This document shows, in pieces, positions 1-12,134 of a DNA stretch of 64,000 nt. This DNA comes from Prinia subflava (lineage: Eukaryota > Chordata > Aves > Passeriformes > Cisticolidae). The position numbers and the translations under genes are program-made. Numbering within the stretch: the first letter of the stretch is position 1; every line of letters begins with the position of its first letter. The stretch is taken from assembly GCF_021018805.1 (NCBI RefSeq), contig NC_086258.1:13923936-13987935 (forward strand), read 5' to 3'. Under the pieces are notes generated by a model. That model did not search any database. It was not told where the DNA came from and saw nothing but the letters and a program-made list of their open reading frames with translations.

Positions 1-3000
1 GTAAGTGCATGTTTAATTCATTCACAATTTATGGTGTAATGAGAACAATGAATGTGTCTGAGGGAATAATTGCTTCACGGCGGGGATGCTGGAGAGTTCA
101 AGTTGGTTGGCACCTGGACTTTGAATCGGGGCTGGCGGGGATTGGCTCCGGCGGCCCCACAATAGCCCCGATAACAAAGCTGTGGGGACAGGGAGGGGGT
201 TCAAAGTCACCCCGGCTGAGCTGCAGCAGCCTCTCGATGGCAGTGCCTGGATCCCAGCCCCGTCACACCCGTCTGGCCCCGGTTACCGGGCACCCAGGGA
301 GGTTTGTGCATGTGGGAGCTGCTTTTCCAGCCCGTGTTTACAAGGGAATTCTGCTGCGCTGCAAATCCGTGTCCCCGGAAAAGCAGCGCTTCCCCCACCT
401 CCCTCCAGGACCTTTTCACTGCTTGGTCCTGCCTGTGTCTGCCAAACCCTCCTTTTGTTGGGGGTGTGCAGAGGGGGTTGACCCTTTCCAGTGTCCTCAG
501 CAGCCACATGGAGTTTCAGAGGCCTCAGAGGTCAAGAGCATCCATATGGAGGGCCCAGGAGCTCCGTGCGTCTCCCAGCTGTCCCCACGGCAGCTGTGCT
601 TGCAGCCCCCAAACAAAGCTCATTAGGGGGCTCGTTAGGACACTCAGGGGGTGCTCTGAGTGTCCTGGAAGAGCCCTGGAATCACAGCACTCCCAGGAGA
701 AGGCAGCACGTTTGGCTCCATGGATGAACAGCTCCCATCCATCAGACTGGGAGCACGGAGATCCCGTTATCCATCATGGGCTCTCTCCCACACCACTGAG
801 CGGGGCAAGATTTTGAGCCAACAACAAAGAGATGCCGACAAATCGTCCCTCAAGCCTTGGTCCATGCAGGGGGGTCTGCAGCAGCCCCCTCCACAGCTCC
901 CAGCTCTTGGCACCCAGTGGAAATGCCAATCTGGTTTCTCAAACAGATGTGCCAAAGCATAAAGCAACAAATCTTCCACGCCTCAAATCCACCCCAAGGA
1001 GATCAGCAATCAAGATGGGGCTCTTGGACCCAGCATCAGCTCCGGGGGGAGCAGGCTGTGAGGAGCTGTGAGACTCAGATGCTGTTAATTATTACACCAT
1101 TGTATTGGGGAGCTGTGCTAGAGACCATCAGCACTCGAGCTTTTCCATACATGGACCGTGCAGGATGGAGCTGGGTCCCTGTTCTCCTTCTCCAGATGGG
1201 AATGCCACGTGCTGGGGATGAGTTTGCCTTGGACAGCTTTCAGAGATGCTGAGCTGAGAGCCCTGCTACACATTAACTCCCATGCAGGGCTCTACAAGAT
1301 GTTTTGAACACGTATGTAACACTTGGGATAAATGGAGGCTGCTTTTAGCTGGGGCAACATCTGGGTACGAGCAGATGTGGGCCGAGCAAATCACTGCAAG
1401 GGCTTTTCTTTAGGGACTGAAGGCATTGTTCCATGGGGTTAACTGGTTTAGGTGCATAAATTGGAAGGACATCTAATTAAGATTAAAAAGATCAAGGTTT
1501 TAGGCTGCTGTGTCCCCTCAGAAACATCCCACCTATCCACACGATGGAAGCAGCCACAGCTGCGAGGGGAAGACAGAGCTTAGGAGCAGACAGAAACACG
1601 AATTTGTAGTCCTGACAGAGAACCTTGTTTTATCCCATCTCCTCTGAGGTTGAACACGATGTTCTGTCAAACAGAGGAGGAGGAAAGCACGGCTTGGCAG
1701 CGACGTCACCGCGCTGAACTCGGCACAGCATCCGGAGCAGGGGCTGCCAGCCCCGCTTCCATCTGTGCCCAGGAGCACGCAGGAGGCAGCCCTGCTGCCA
1801 ACACACCACTCCTCTGTCCCCCGGTGATGCTCTGCCTTGTCACTGCTGTCCCCAGAGCTGCTTTGCCCTGACACTGCTCTGCCTGGCAGGGAAAATAAGA
1901 GACCTGAGCGCTTCAAGAGCGACCAACCACGACTTCACCTCTCCACGGGCAAGAAAATGTTAAACGCAGAGGTGACTGCAGATGCCAAGTGTGAATTTGA
2001 CTGAGTTCACACCTTCTCCCCCTGCTCCAGCTGAGCCCCCCAAAGTCCCATCCCCGCAGGAGGATCCACACCCACCTCCATCCCAACCTCCAGCACAGCC
2101 CAGCTGACAGGTCAGGATACAAATAAACCCACCTATAATTGCACAGCGTTAATTACCGAGGCTGTTTGGCTTTCTTGGAGAACATTAGGTTGTGAAGACG
2201 CTCAATCAAAGAGCCCTTGGGGCATTCAAACCGAGGCAAAGCATCAAAACCCAAGCGCTGTTTTGGAAACACAGCCTCGAATGCGCGCTGGGGGCAGGAA
2301 AGGCTCTCCCCGCTGCCCGGCACGGAACACGCCCGGGAAGGCTCCGGGCTCCCAAAGCGGTGACACGCAAGGACAAAGGCTGTGACCTCGGGTACAACAC
2401 CTGCAGGAGCCCCGGGACTCCCCGCACTGCTCCCAGGGTGATGCTCCAACCACAGGCGCTCTCCCAGGTGGATTTACTCGGTGGTTTCCTCCCCTGGATT
2501 TTCCCTGTTGTCCCCAAACCCCACATTTTGTCCCCAAGCAGGACAGCTCTGAGTTTGCTGGTTTCCACCCACTTGGGAATGAGGAGAAGAATCAGCTTAG
2601 GGAGAAACTTCTTAAAAAAAAAATTGTGACTGATAACTGCAGCATCTGCAAATATTTTTAGCTACGCTGATCTCTGTATAATATATAATTCTGCTTTTAT
2701 AATGATGGGACAGTATTGCAGGTGAAATGTGCAAAGAGGGAGTGAAAACAGCAAAAAGAAGAAATAATCACAAATTTAAAAGAGAAGGTAATAACAGCAA
2801 ATTCAGGGAGGAATTTCTGATCACAGTCAGGAACAATGTAAAGAGGATTTCAGTAATATTTGGGTAGTAGTTCTTTTTCTAATAGAGATAATCTTTTTCA
2901 GCCAAACCCACTGGATTTGAAGCAGAAAATTAATTCAGGGAAATTTTAAGAACAGTGTCCCTAGGCCAATTCCAAGTCCCTTTTAGTCTTTAGATCACTA

Positions 3001-3458
3001 AATAGAAGTTTCTAAGCATCCATGCAGCTATTTCACAGCTTTGCACTCATATGGGTACATGTACATTTACTTGGAAATAGCTGTTATATGGAAAAAAAAA
3101 AAAAGAAAAATAAAGATCCAGAGAGATTTGCTCACATCCGTGAGTTGCACAAATTTAAAAATATTATTTCAGTTTATGCTTGGCATTTCTTGCTCTCAAG
3201 CCTGGACCTTACGCTGACCATGCTCCTGAAAATAACCCCGTGGGCCAAAGCCAGCATCTTCTGCCAACACAGCACAGAGGGACCACCAAGCACTTCCCAG
3301 CCCGTTCTCCTACAGGATTACCACAACAGCATTTCTTTTCCAAAGCAACACCAAAAAACCACATTTATATTCCAAAGCTCCAGCCCAGCAAAGCCCTGCT
3401 CTTCCCCAGCAGGGTTAAAAGTGCAGTGACAGGGCAGGGAGGGATCCCTGAGGGGCAC

Positions 3459-3487
3459 CAGGTGCTGACACCTCGAGGTGACACCTG
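3459..3487. promoter_or_regulatory. Imperfect palindrome with E-boxes
   Basis: A perfect 12-bp palindrome CACCTCGAGGTG (3469-3480) is flanked by CAGGTG on the left (3459-3464) and CACCTG on the right (3482-3487). CAGGTG/CACCTG is the E-box recognised by ZEB/SNAI repressors and by E-protein bHLH dimers. The dyad symmetry is visible directly. A regulatory function is inference, since E-boxes are common by chance. Confidence 0.3.
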
Positions 3488-3914
3488 CTGAGGTGGCACC
3501 ACACCACGTCACCCACGGGCTGCATCCTGCACCAGGCTCAGCATCCCAGGCCAGCTGAGCACAGCCACAACAGCTCCTGAGAGCAAAGCTCCTGCATCTG
3601 TCCTAAAATATGAGTTTGCACTGCCTGGAGAGAAAGGATCAGCCCCCACTAGAAATATGTGAAAGGAAATAATGTACAGCCCTTGCTGGATTCACCAGAG
3701 AGGTTAAATATGCTGATTCCACCAGCGTACCCCAATGAAAAAGCAAAAAACAAGCCCACTCCACGCAGAAAGCTGCTTCCATCCCACCAACTTACCAGGG
3801 ATGAGAACTTCACATCCTCTGTGGAACAGATGTTTGCACCAGCCTTTCTACAGTCACCCAACAGCAAAGCTGGAGCTGCTGACACCAAGGGCTGCTGAAG
3901 GATTTTTCAGGCAT

Positions 3915-3976
3915 GAAAATGGTGGAGATGCACTTGGACTCAATGATCTTAAAGTTCTTCTCCAACCTGAATGAGT
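3915..3976 (+). mobile_element. CR1 LINE 3' end fragment (old)
   Basis: The stretch GGACTCAATGATCTTAAAG followed by a CTCCAACCTGAATGAGTCT-like tail matches the well-known 3' end of avian CR1 elements, in sense orientation. It is truncated and diverged, with no coding capacity. Confidence 0.7.
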
Positions 3977-6900
3977 CTGTTTGTACAGGGAGACACTTGG
4001 GAGCATGAACCAGCTCAGGTATGATCTGCACTAAAGGCAGGAGTCAACCATCCATCCTGGCTGTGGGGCTGAAACCCCAGCAGATCCCAATTTATCAGCA
4101 CAGCCAAGGATGGGGATAGGCCTGAACTGAAGGCTCAAGGTCAAGTGTTTGCAGATGGGCTTTGTTGAATTAGGCTGAATCAGGTGGGAAGTGCCCCTCT
4201 GGGAAGTGGCTGGTTTGTCCTGCAGCTTTTTGTCCATAATCTCTGGCCCTGCTGGTGCTGGGGCAGGGAGTGGGCTGGGAGCTGGACCCTGGTGCTCCAT
4301 TTTACCATTATTATTTCTATTTATTAGTATTACCATTAGTATTTATATTTCAAACTGCAGCAAAGCAGTGGTGCAGGAAGAACCACACCAAAGGTCTGAA
4401 CAAAGGCACTGCAGCAGCACAGGGCCACCAACCTGTGCTGGAGCAAACCTCAGACTGTGGGGGTGCTTCCAGGACCTCCTGAGCACAGCAGCAGAGTTCT
4501 CATTCAGAGTTTTCACTGCAGATTCAGATCTACACCGAAATTAGTCAGTGACCTCATCCAACAAGGATGGGCGAACAAGAAGATGACAGGCAAGTGTCGC
4601 TAAGTCTCAGAAGACGTAACTTCATTCCTGAGCACAATTAAACACAGCCTTGCAAACATCCAGGCTCTGATCATGAAATCCATATGGGCTCATCTGCCTT
4701 CTTAGGTCTGTTTTTCCACCATCCTCAGATGCTCAGTGAGAGTCTGACTGTCTGAATAAAAACTGACTCCATAAAATTTAGGTGAGAGATTTAGATGGGA
4801 TCTGAATTTAAAGGAATCAGTCAGGCTGAGAAGTCCCTTTTTAAAAACACTTGCTCTGGGAGAAGAGTGTTCAGCTGTGGTCCTGAGCCTGACTGCCACA
4901 TGCTCAGTGCTGTGTGACGTGTGACACACCTGAGCCTGTGCCAGCCAAATCTCACTGAATAAATCCTGCACCCTCCAGCACTCCCCAGCACTCCTCAGTG
5001 AAGAGCCAAGGGTGGTCTCACATCCTTGATTCCAGCCCAGGATCACTTCCACCAGCACATTCCTTATGGATTCTAGGGCTAGAGTTTTAATGAAATCCTT
5101 GAATCCTTTATTTGGGCAAAACTGGACAAAGTTAACTTCAGTGCAAGCTGGAGACAACAAGAGAATTACGACTCACAACCTTCTTTTGAAAAGATGGTCA
5201 GCTCTGCCTGGTATTAAACTTTGATACGAGGTTTCAGTGGGAGAAGAACAAGAGTCCTGAAGTATAGATCTGTTGAATAGATGTAATAAAGGTGGAAGTA
5301 TTGTTACAACTTCACTGCCCAGCTGAGATAAAGGTGTTCCTTTACTTTGTTCATTCTACCAACACACATTTCCCTGTTTTCAGCCCTGAGTACTGAGCAT
5401 GAATCATGTGCTGCAATATTTAAAGGCCATTCCCACTAAGCTGTATGTCCATGGAGCATTTCAAACAAACAGGCCTTTGGGACCCAGCTCTGCAGATAAA
5501 ATTGTTTTAGAGAGGTGCCCAGAGGAGGTCTCAGCTCTAAATCCTCCTTGTGTGAGGGTGAGCTCCGTGCCCACCTTCCCAAGAGTCTGCTGAAAATACT
5601 GCCCAGAATATTGGATAAATCTGGGTTGAAAGGAAAATTAAGTTTTCCTGTTAGAAGATGGAGCATTACCAGGAAAGAAAACATCTCTTCTCCCAAGGAT
5701 GCCTGAAAGGAAGCAAAGTTCTGTAGCCATAAATTCATGGGATGAACTATCCCACAGTTCATGGGATAAAGGGATGAAAAGAGATTTGGATTAGGGATAG
5801 CAGAACAAGGGCACGACAGAGTCTCCACTCCTTTTGTTCCCTGGTTCTCTGTCAGTGAAGGAGAGATCAATTCTGGCAGCCAAAGGTAAATAAATGATAT
5901 TTTATCCAGGGGTTTGCCTTATTTACATTATGACAAATGCCAGATAACACCACAGAGCTGCTCAGTCACTGTAAAAATGCTACAGACTGCTCCCACATGC
6001 AGCACACTCCCTCCTTCTCTCACACAAGACACATTTTTGCATGATCAGATCCTCATTCAGTTCTTTCAATGTTCTTTTCACTTTTTTTTTCCAATTTAGG
6101 GAGAAAAAGTTTTATTTAATTATCTTTTTTTCCCTTTTTTTTGTGGTTTGAATTGACCAACTGCATATCTTCCCCTGGCTTTATCAAAGAAGCCACCAGT
6201 ACCAGAGCACATCTAATTTTAAGAGGGCTTTAGTAGGCAGACTTAAAATTGATCATGCATTTTAGTTTCAGTAACTTGCAATTTCTGCACGCTTTGATAG
6301 AGCACTTTAAAGAATAAGTCTTTAATGACAAAGGCTTAAAGGAAATGACCTTTCTGAAGAAAATATCAAAGCCTGGAAAAGATAGCTCCTTGGAAAAAAA
6401 AGGCTGAATTAAAGTGACCTTGTGTTCTGAAACTTCTTCATACAATATCTGACGTCTTACTTTTCCTTTGTACCCTCCAAATAGGACCAAGTATAATTTA
6501 GCAGTGTGGTGCCTCCAGTCCATTCTGTGATTTGGGGAGGACTTGCAGTGCATTAAGAGAATTAAAAAGAAAAAAAAAATCAGATCCTATAAAAATTCTC
6601 TATCAAGACCCCTCAGCATCAGGATCAAAGCTGTGCATGTTTTCCCAAAAATTCAATAAATACTTTCTTCTAATCACTATAAAATATCTTTTTTCTGTGC
6701 AGCAAAATCATTTCTCAGTTTGAAACCACCAGAGTCAGGAGGGATTTGGGCAAGTACCAGGAGTACCTGCTGTCCCCAGCACAATTAAAGCTCTGTTGCA
6801 GATGCAAGCAGGAGGAGGGACCTTGTATCCCTTTTCCTCCAGCTGGGCCAAAAAGGAGCATTTTTGTTCCATGTAACACAAGAACTGTGAGTGGCACTGA

Positions 6901-7904
6901 AATAAAGTGTCACCTTGATAAGGGTCACCTCCCTTGGTACTGGTGAAAAATGTTACAGTGACTTTTAGGGGGAGGTTTATAGAGGGTGAAGCAATCTTCT
7001 CTCACGGAGCAAAATTGGTGAATTAAATGAATATAAAACAGAAACAAGGTTGTAACCACACTAAAGCTGGTTTGGCTTGTTTGGGGACAACGAGGCCAAC
7101 TCCTGGCAGCTGGCAATTCCTTACCAAGTGGGGGAAAGAGAGGCAGAGAGCAAGAAATAACTATGAAAATCTTTCTAATCCTTCAGTTTGGACTCTAATT
7201 CTTACTTGTTAGAAAAATGATCAGAGCAATGTTAACAACTACAAGAGAATTCCACCCAGAGTTATATTTAATTTCTTACAAGGCTCATAAGTGGCTTCAA
7301 AGTGGTCCTCAAGCTGTAGTTGATGCTGAGAGAGTTTCACAGTTTTGAAACCCCCTGATTGACCAACATCTACTTTTCTTGAAACTGCTTTATGACCATC
7401 AGTGACATCAGCAACCCAATTCCACCAAAAGGAAGGAAATTCAGGATTCAAGTAGCAAGAAGAGTGTCCATGTGTTTCTTTATGGATGTACACCCTCTCC
7501 TGCTGCCAAAAGCACTAAACCCACTCAGTTTAAATGGAAAAACACAAGCAGAGAAGCAGAATCAAAGATGCCTCATCTGTCTAGGGCATGAGAGGAGTTG
7601 TCACTGTCCCCACCTCTGCCATTTGGACACGGGGCCGTGCCCAGTGGGTCCATCCTGTTCCTCCTGCAGAGCTCAGCCACCACTGCCCTGCACCTTCCAG
7701 GGTGAAAACTTTTTACTGCCCACAATTTCCTCAGTGCATCCCAACAATCCCTGCTCTGACACCTCCCGTTCCCCCAGGCCAGGCTTTGTGGCACCTGCCA
7801 CAGCACCTCCTCCTTTATCAGAGGAGCCTTATCTGTAATTAGAAGAATCACTTGTTGATTCAAGGAAGGTGGAAAACCTGCCCAGGCCCTGACAACCAGC
7901 AAAG

Positions 7905-8320
7905 CAGCCAGAGCCGGAGCCGGGGTTTGGCACGGAGCGTGCCGGCGCTGCCAGGAGGAGGGGGGGATGGAGCCAGCCTGCCAAAGCCTCTCTCCTCCTT
8001 GATCTCAGTGCCAGGAGCAGATAAGAGCCCAGCTGGTGAGCTGGGACTTGGCGGCACAGCCGGCTCCAGCGCGGCACTCCGGGGAGCGGGAGCCGCCAAA
8101 CCGCGCCCGGGCTGCGGCGCGGCAGCGCTGGTGACACCGTGCCGAGGCAGGAGAGGTGGCCATCCCCACCAGCAGGGCCTCACTGGTGCTACCAGGGCCA
8201 CAGCTGGACTTGGGACAGGAATTTCTGCCCCCTTCTGTGCCTTGATCCCAGCACCGCCGGCAGGATGGTGCCCAGGAAAGCCGAAGCTGTTCCCGTGCCC
8301 GGCAGATGTAAATGCACACA
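7905..8320. promoter_or_regulatory. Intragenic CpG-rich island-like patch
   Basis: GC content and CpG density rise sharply against AT-richer flanks, most clearly at 8040-8150, where many CGs cluster. Long ORFs on both strands (for example 7852-8520 plus and 7860-8618 minus) are a by-product of the stop-poor composition, and neither looks like a known protein. AGATAAG, a GATA-type site, occurs near 8020. It could be an alternative promoter, an enhancer or a small non-coding RNA start. No TATA box or splice-linked first exon is evident. Confidence 0.4.
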
Positions 8321-9704
8321 TTGCAAATGTTCCAATGGACATGGGGATAGCAGCTCTGCTCTTGGCTGGCAGGGCCAGCTCTGAGGGCTCACCAGGTCCT
8401 CCAGCCTCCCACTGCCCCTCAAACCTCACCCCAAAAACCCTCTGGGATCTGCTCCGGCTTCCCGGGATTGTCGCGGAGAGCCGGCACATGCCCACACGGC
8501 ACCGAGGCCGTATCTCATGACTCACGACACTTTTCCAACATGACTTTTCCAACAACACCCATGGCTGTGTTATCAGCCCATGAGGAAGGAATTCCCTTCC
8601 TGTGCCCGGAGTATCCAACCCAGAGCTGCCTGCAGTGCCACCACGGTGTTCTTATCCTTGTGTTAAATAATCCCTTGAAACACAGCACACATTCCCAAAG
8701 CCACACAAAACTCCCCTGGCTACTGAGGTGAGTGAGATGCTCAAGCAGGACAATAATGTCCAAACAAAAAGATAAGAAAATAATAATATTTTAATGTTAT
8801 GTAAACACATGGACACAGAACAATGTCAAAATATGTTAAAATATCTTGGACAATAATAATAATAATAGAAAATGGGGTTTTCTTCATGTTTAGAAGTGAA
8901 AAAAATGGTATTGGGAAGGACTAACAAAAATATTAGTAGAGCAAAGTCTACTTGCTCGGTAAGCGAGCTCAGCGTGGCGTCAAACCGTGTATCAAAAGCA
9001 TAAATCTGTAATAAAATAATGATAAAAAAAATAATGGAAGGAAAATACAACAAAATCCATGCTGGCATGAGCTATGAATATGTTTTCATGAAGTTCATTT
9101 TTTTATGCTAACAAAAGAACCACTGATCTTTGCATTATAATTTACAAGAGCTAAATCTTCAAACCTATTCAAAGCAGTCCATTTGGCAATCACAGAAATT
9201 CCACCGATCCATCAGTTACCTGCAAAGGAAGAGATTTTTGTCAGTTATACCTCATTATTTTTATTATAAAAAACACAACAGGCTGAAAGCAGGGCTGGGT
9301 CCAGAGCTTTCTATTTATCTAACAAAGTTACCTATGCTGGACTTATTACTGAGGATCTATGACATTTTCAGTTTCCAGTTAACTTTAGCTAATTCCTGTT
9401 AACAAATAATTTAGGATTAATATTTTCACACAACTCTCACACTGCTAACTTTCTCACAGTTGCTTAAATACCTCGCAAATGCCGACACTATTTTTACGAG
9501 CACGCATTTCTTAGCTGCAGAAACCCTCATGTGAGATATGAAACACCATCAAGGTCTATAAATACAGTAAAGATGGAGTGGCTTTCCTAGGAAATCTCCT
9601 TGTACTCACCTCTCCACGTGAATCACCTACTCTAAAGGCACAGCCAGGCTTTTTATGGCTGCAGCACTTGCCATAATTTATATTGGAGGGTGTAAACGCC
9701 TCAG

Positions 9705-9738
9705 AAAAAAAAAAAAAAAAGAAAAGAAGAAAAAAAAA
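9705..9738. repeat. A-rich low-complexity run
   Basis: A run of 16 A is followed by G-interrupted A tracts. No flanking element body is recognised, so it is not assigned to a retroposon tail. Confidence 0.85.
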
Positions 9739-10102
9739 GGCAGCTCAGGCTCGTAGAGATCCGGTCCTTTGAAGATGTGATCTGTAATATTCTGCCTTGC
9801 ATCATTGTTTTCTATCTTTAAAGGAGGTGGCACCACCGCAGAGCCGCAGCTGTGCAGGAGCCGCCGCCTCATCCTCGACGTGCAGGCAAAGCCCAGACTT
9901 GCAAAGCACCTGCAGCTTCTCTAATCTTGCTCTAGCAGTACTGACTAAGCACTGGGGGAAACTTCTCAGATGCTTGTTTACTGAAAAAAGGGAACATATA
10001 AACCTGCACCCATGTTGGAGGGTTTGGATTAAGCCATAAAACTTCAAGAAATGGGACCCACGGGTGTGAAATGGTACAAGGTGAGCAAAGATAATCCCGT
10101 AC

Positions 10103-10161
10103 TTTTTGGCGTGGTAGGCGTTCAGGTCTTCCTGGAGGACTCTTTTCTGCAGAAAACTTAC
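10103..10161 (-). CDS. Probable internal exon, coiled-coil protein
   Basis: A minus-strand acceptor ATGTGTTTTACAG is followed by an open frame starting VSFLQKRVLQEDLNAYHAKK. This continues in phase 0 from the SSLRSQ end of the exon at 12033. The donor I chose (AAAAA|GTACGG) is weak and would leave the exon in phase 2, unlike the other exons, so the 3' edge is uncertain. A second AG 15 nt into the exon (end at 10146) would remove VSFLQ without changing frame. The peptide composition matches the coiled coil upstream. An alternative is a chance open frame beside a random AG. Confidence 0.5.
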
Positions 10162-12032
10162 CTGTAAAACACATCCCACATGAAAACAGGGTACAAAATT
10201 CCAATTAATATATTTGTGTTCATTTCGTAAAAGGAATTTTTCTGGTCTCTCCTGCCTAAACAAAACGCAGTAACACTTGAGCTGCGTAGAACAATTAATA
10301 TTTAATAGAAGATTGTTCTCTTGGCTTCTCTGGCTCTGCTCTGGCTGTGCACTCTCTACTCCTTCAGGAACAGAGTCAAACCTGTTGTTACACCCAGCTG
10401 GTGGCACCATCTGGGTTGTGCAAGGCTCGGGAGCTCCCGTTCCCCCGGCAGCTCCCGTGGGATTCCCGAGCTCTGATCCCTGCACTTTTTGCTCTTGTGA
10501 TGAAGGTACTCACCTGTTCCCCAAGTGTATGAGAATTAATGCTCATTAACACACTGCATCCCCTGTTGGCCATCTCACCAGGAGCAATCAGGCAGCAAAT
10601 CCTTTCTATTTAACAACACGTTCAGAAAACTTCACCCACGCCTCAAATATTTTCTTTTCCTGCTGTTTATTTTTATCCCCGCGCAGGGGTTTTTACCCAG
10701 CCTATCCTCTTCATCCTCCTCCAACAATAAATAATCCTGACAGGTGCAGGGATTCCAGTGCCCCTCTTGTCTGATGTTTTTGAACAGGAATTTCAGCAAT
10801 TTTCAAAGAGCAGGACACCTGTGCTTCAGAGAGAGCCCAGCTCCCCGAGCGCTCTCCGACGCCAGCAGCGATGGATTTCTGGGAGAGCACCCAGGTTTTC
10901 ATGTGTGGAGTTACTTTTAATCCTTTGAAATGCTGCTGCTGCTTACAGAAGCTCTGCAGGTGGGTATCAGATTCTATTTTTAAATATTTTTCACTCATTA
11001 AAAGGTGTGGTATTCTTGTATTAGCTCACGGTGATGCTTCCTACCAGGCAGTCTTTTAGGAGTCTTTAAAAATAGCTTTTTACTATCAACTGGAAATAGA
11101 TCTCCCCAGCAGACCCTTAACTCTTCATTTCCCATAACTATTTAAATGAGAAGGAGCATCACTTCCATTAGGGATCCCTTGAGGTGGATGCAGAATGTTT
11201 ACAATCAGAGTGTTGAAGTTGTGTCACTCCTTGCCCATAGAAATGTTGAATTTCCAGTGTGAAAATTTCCTATTTCCACTGAAGGTTGCCTCTGCCAGGG
11301 GAAGTGTCTGGTGCAGAGCAAAATATGCTATGGAATAACTCTTATGCATTGCAAAGAGAAAAAATGGGGAAAAAACCTGAAATACATGAAATTACCAATC
11401 ATCTCCATAGAGAAGGCTGCGTAAGAAAGAGAAATGAGATGTTGTAAATCAAGAATTTCTTGAAAAATGGTCCTGAAAATTGGCCTAAACTTGTACTCCA
11501 TGTCTCAGGTTTCTGCTCTTCCCAGAGCTCAGTGGTTAGCAATATTCAAGACAAAACATTACAGAGCCTCTTTATATGGGAAAATATAAAAATATCACAA
11601 TGATCATTTAGACAAATATTTTAAAAAATATCCAATTTGCTTTATTACATAGGCTGGAAAGAAAATAAAATTATTTCTAATCCTCTTCTTTGCCCTTTGT
11701 AGGCAGCCTTTAAATGATTCCTTCAGAGAAGCAGTGTAAGGAAGATGAAGGATAACTGTGAGCTGTATCTGAAAGGCTGAGGAAAAACACCTAATACTGA
11801 ATAAAGCACAGCTTTTCCTGGAAGAAAAGTCTGGGATCAAAAAATACAATATGGTAGTTCTCAAACTGGAAGAGAAAAGTTTTATGAAATATGACACTGA
11901 GTGAGAAGCATGTGAGTGCTGCCATAATTTAGATTTATTCAGTATTTCTGGCCAGATTTCAGATGGTCAAAACCTCCTGTCTAGAAGAGATGGATTTTAT
12001 CCAGCCCAAAATGCTGAAGAATAAGAATTTAC
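10162..12032 (-). other. Intron (1.9 kb)
   Basis: This lies between the exon at 12033-12134 and the probable exon at 10103-10161. It is unique AT-rich sequence without recognisable repeats. Open frames at 10277-10549 and 10711-10998 show no coding signature or splice context. Confidence 0.6.
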
Positions 12033-12134
12033 CTGAGATCTTAAAGATGAAATGGTGTCTTCAAGTTCCTTTTTGGAAGATGCTGGCACCAGCCCCCTGA
12101 GTATTTTTTCATATTCCTCTCGTATAGTAATCAA
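12033..12134 (-). CDS. Internal exon, coiled-coil protein (34 codons)
   Basis: Minus-strand acceptor CTTTGTTCTGTTACAG and donor CAG|GTAAAT bound 102 nt, phase 0 to phase 0. The translation begins LITIREEYEKILRGLVPASS and ends KKELEDTISSLRSQ. The central Gly-Leu-Val-Pro-Ala-Ser-Ser would break the helix, so two coil segments may be joined by a short hinge here. The region just upstream in the gene (plus coordinates 12150-12400) is strongly pyrimidine-rich on the minus strand, which may help define the acceptor. The downstream partner may be the weaker exon at 10103-10161. Confidence 0.82.

Larger units (their letters stand above)
1..10102. other. Non-coding: 3' intron or flank of the coiled-coil gene
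   Basis: I see no convincing exon here. The first 1.3 kb and 1.6-2.5 kb are moderately GC-rich with overlapping ORFs on both strands and no coding signature. 2.6-7.5 kb is ordinary AT-richer unique DNA with an old CR1 tail near 3.9 kb and short poly-A runs. 7.9-8.3 kb is CpG-rich. 8.7-9.6 kb is AT-rich with small AAT runs. A minus-strand frame ending at 2153 has a weak acceptor and no continuity with the upstream exons, so it is not called. Confidence 0.6.

Noticed and set aside
1..6. Perfect donor GTAAGT at the first bases on the plus strand
   Set aside because: Nothing to its left is visible, and no plus-strand gene is seen in the window; most likely coincidence.
2153..2270. Minus-strand frame ending SLIERLHNLMFSKKAKQPR then stop
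   Set aside because: Looked like a C-terminal exon, but the acceptor is weak and the phase does not continue from the 10.1-kb exon.
7852..8618. 222- and 252-codon ORFs on opposite strands
   Set aside because: Both come from the same CpG-rich, stop-poor patch and neither shows a recognisable domain.
9821..9925. Minus-strand frames through a CpG-containing stretch, including ARLEKLQ
   Set aside because: Would need a poor acceptor and a GTGCTT donor; competing frames in the same stretch look no better.
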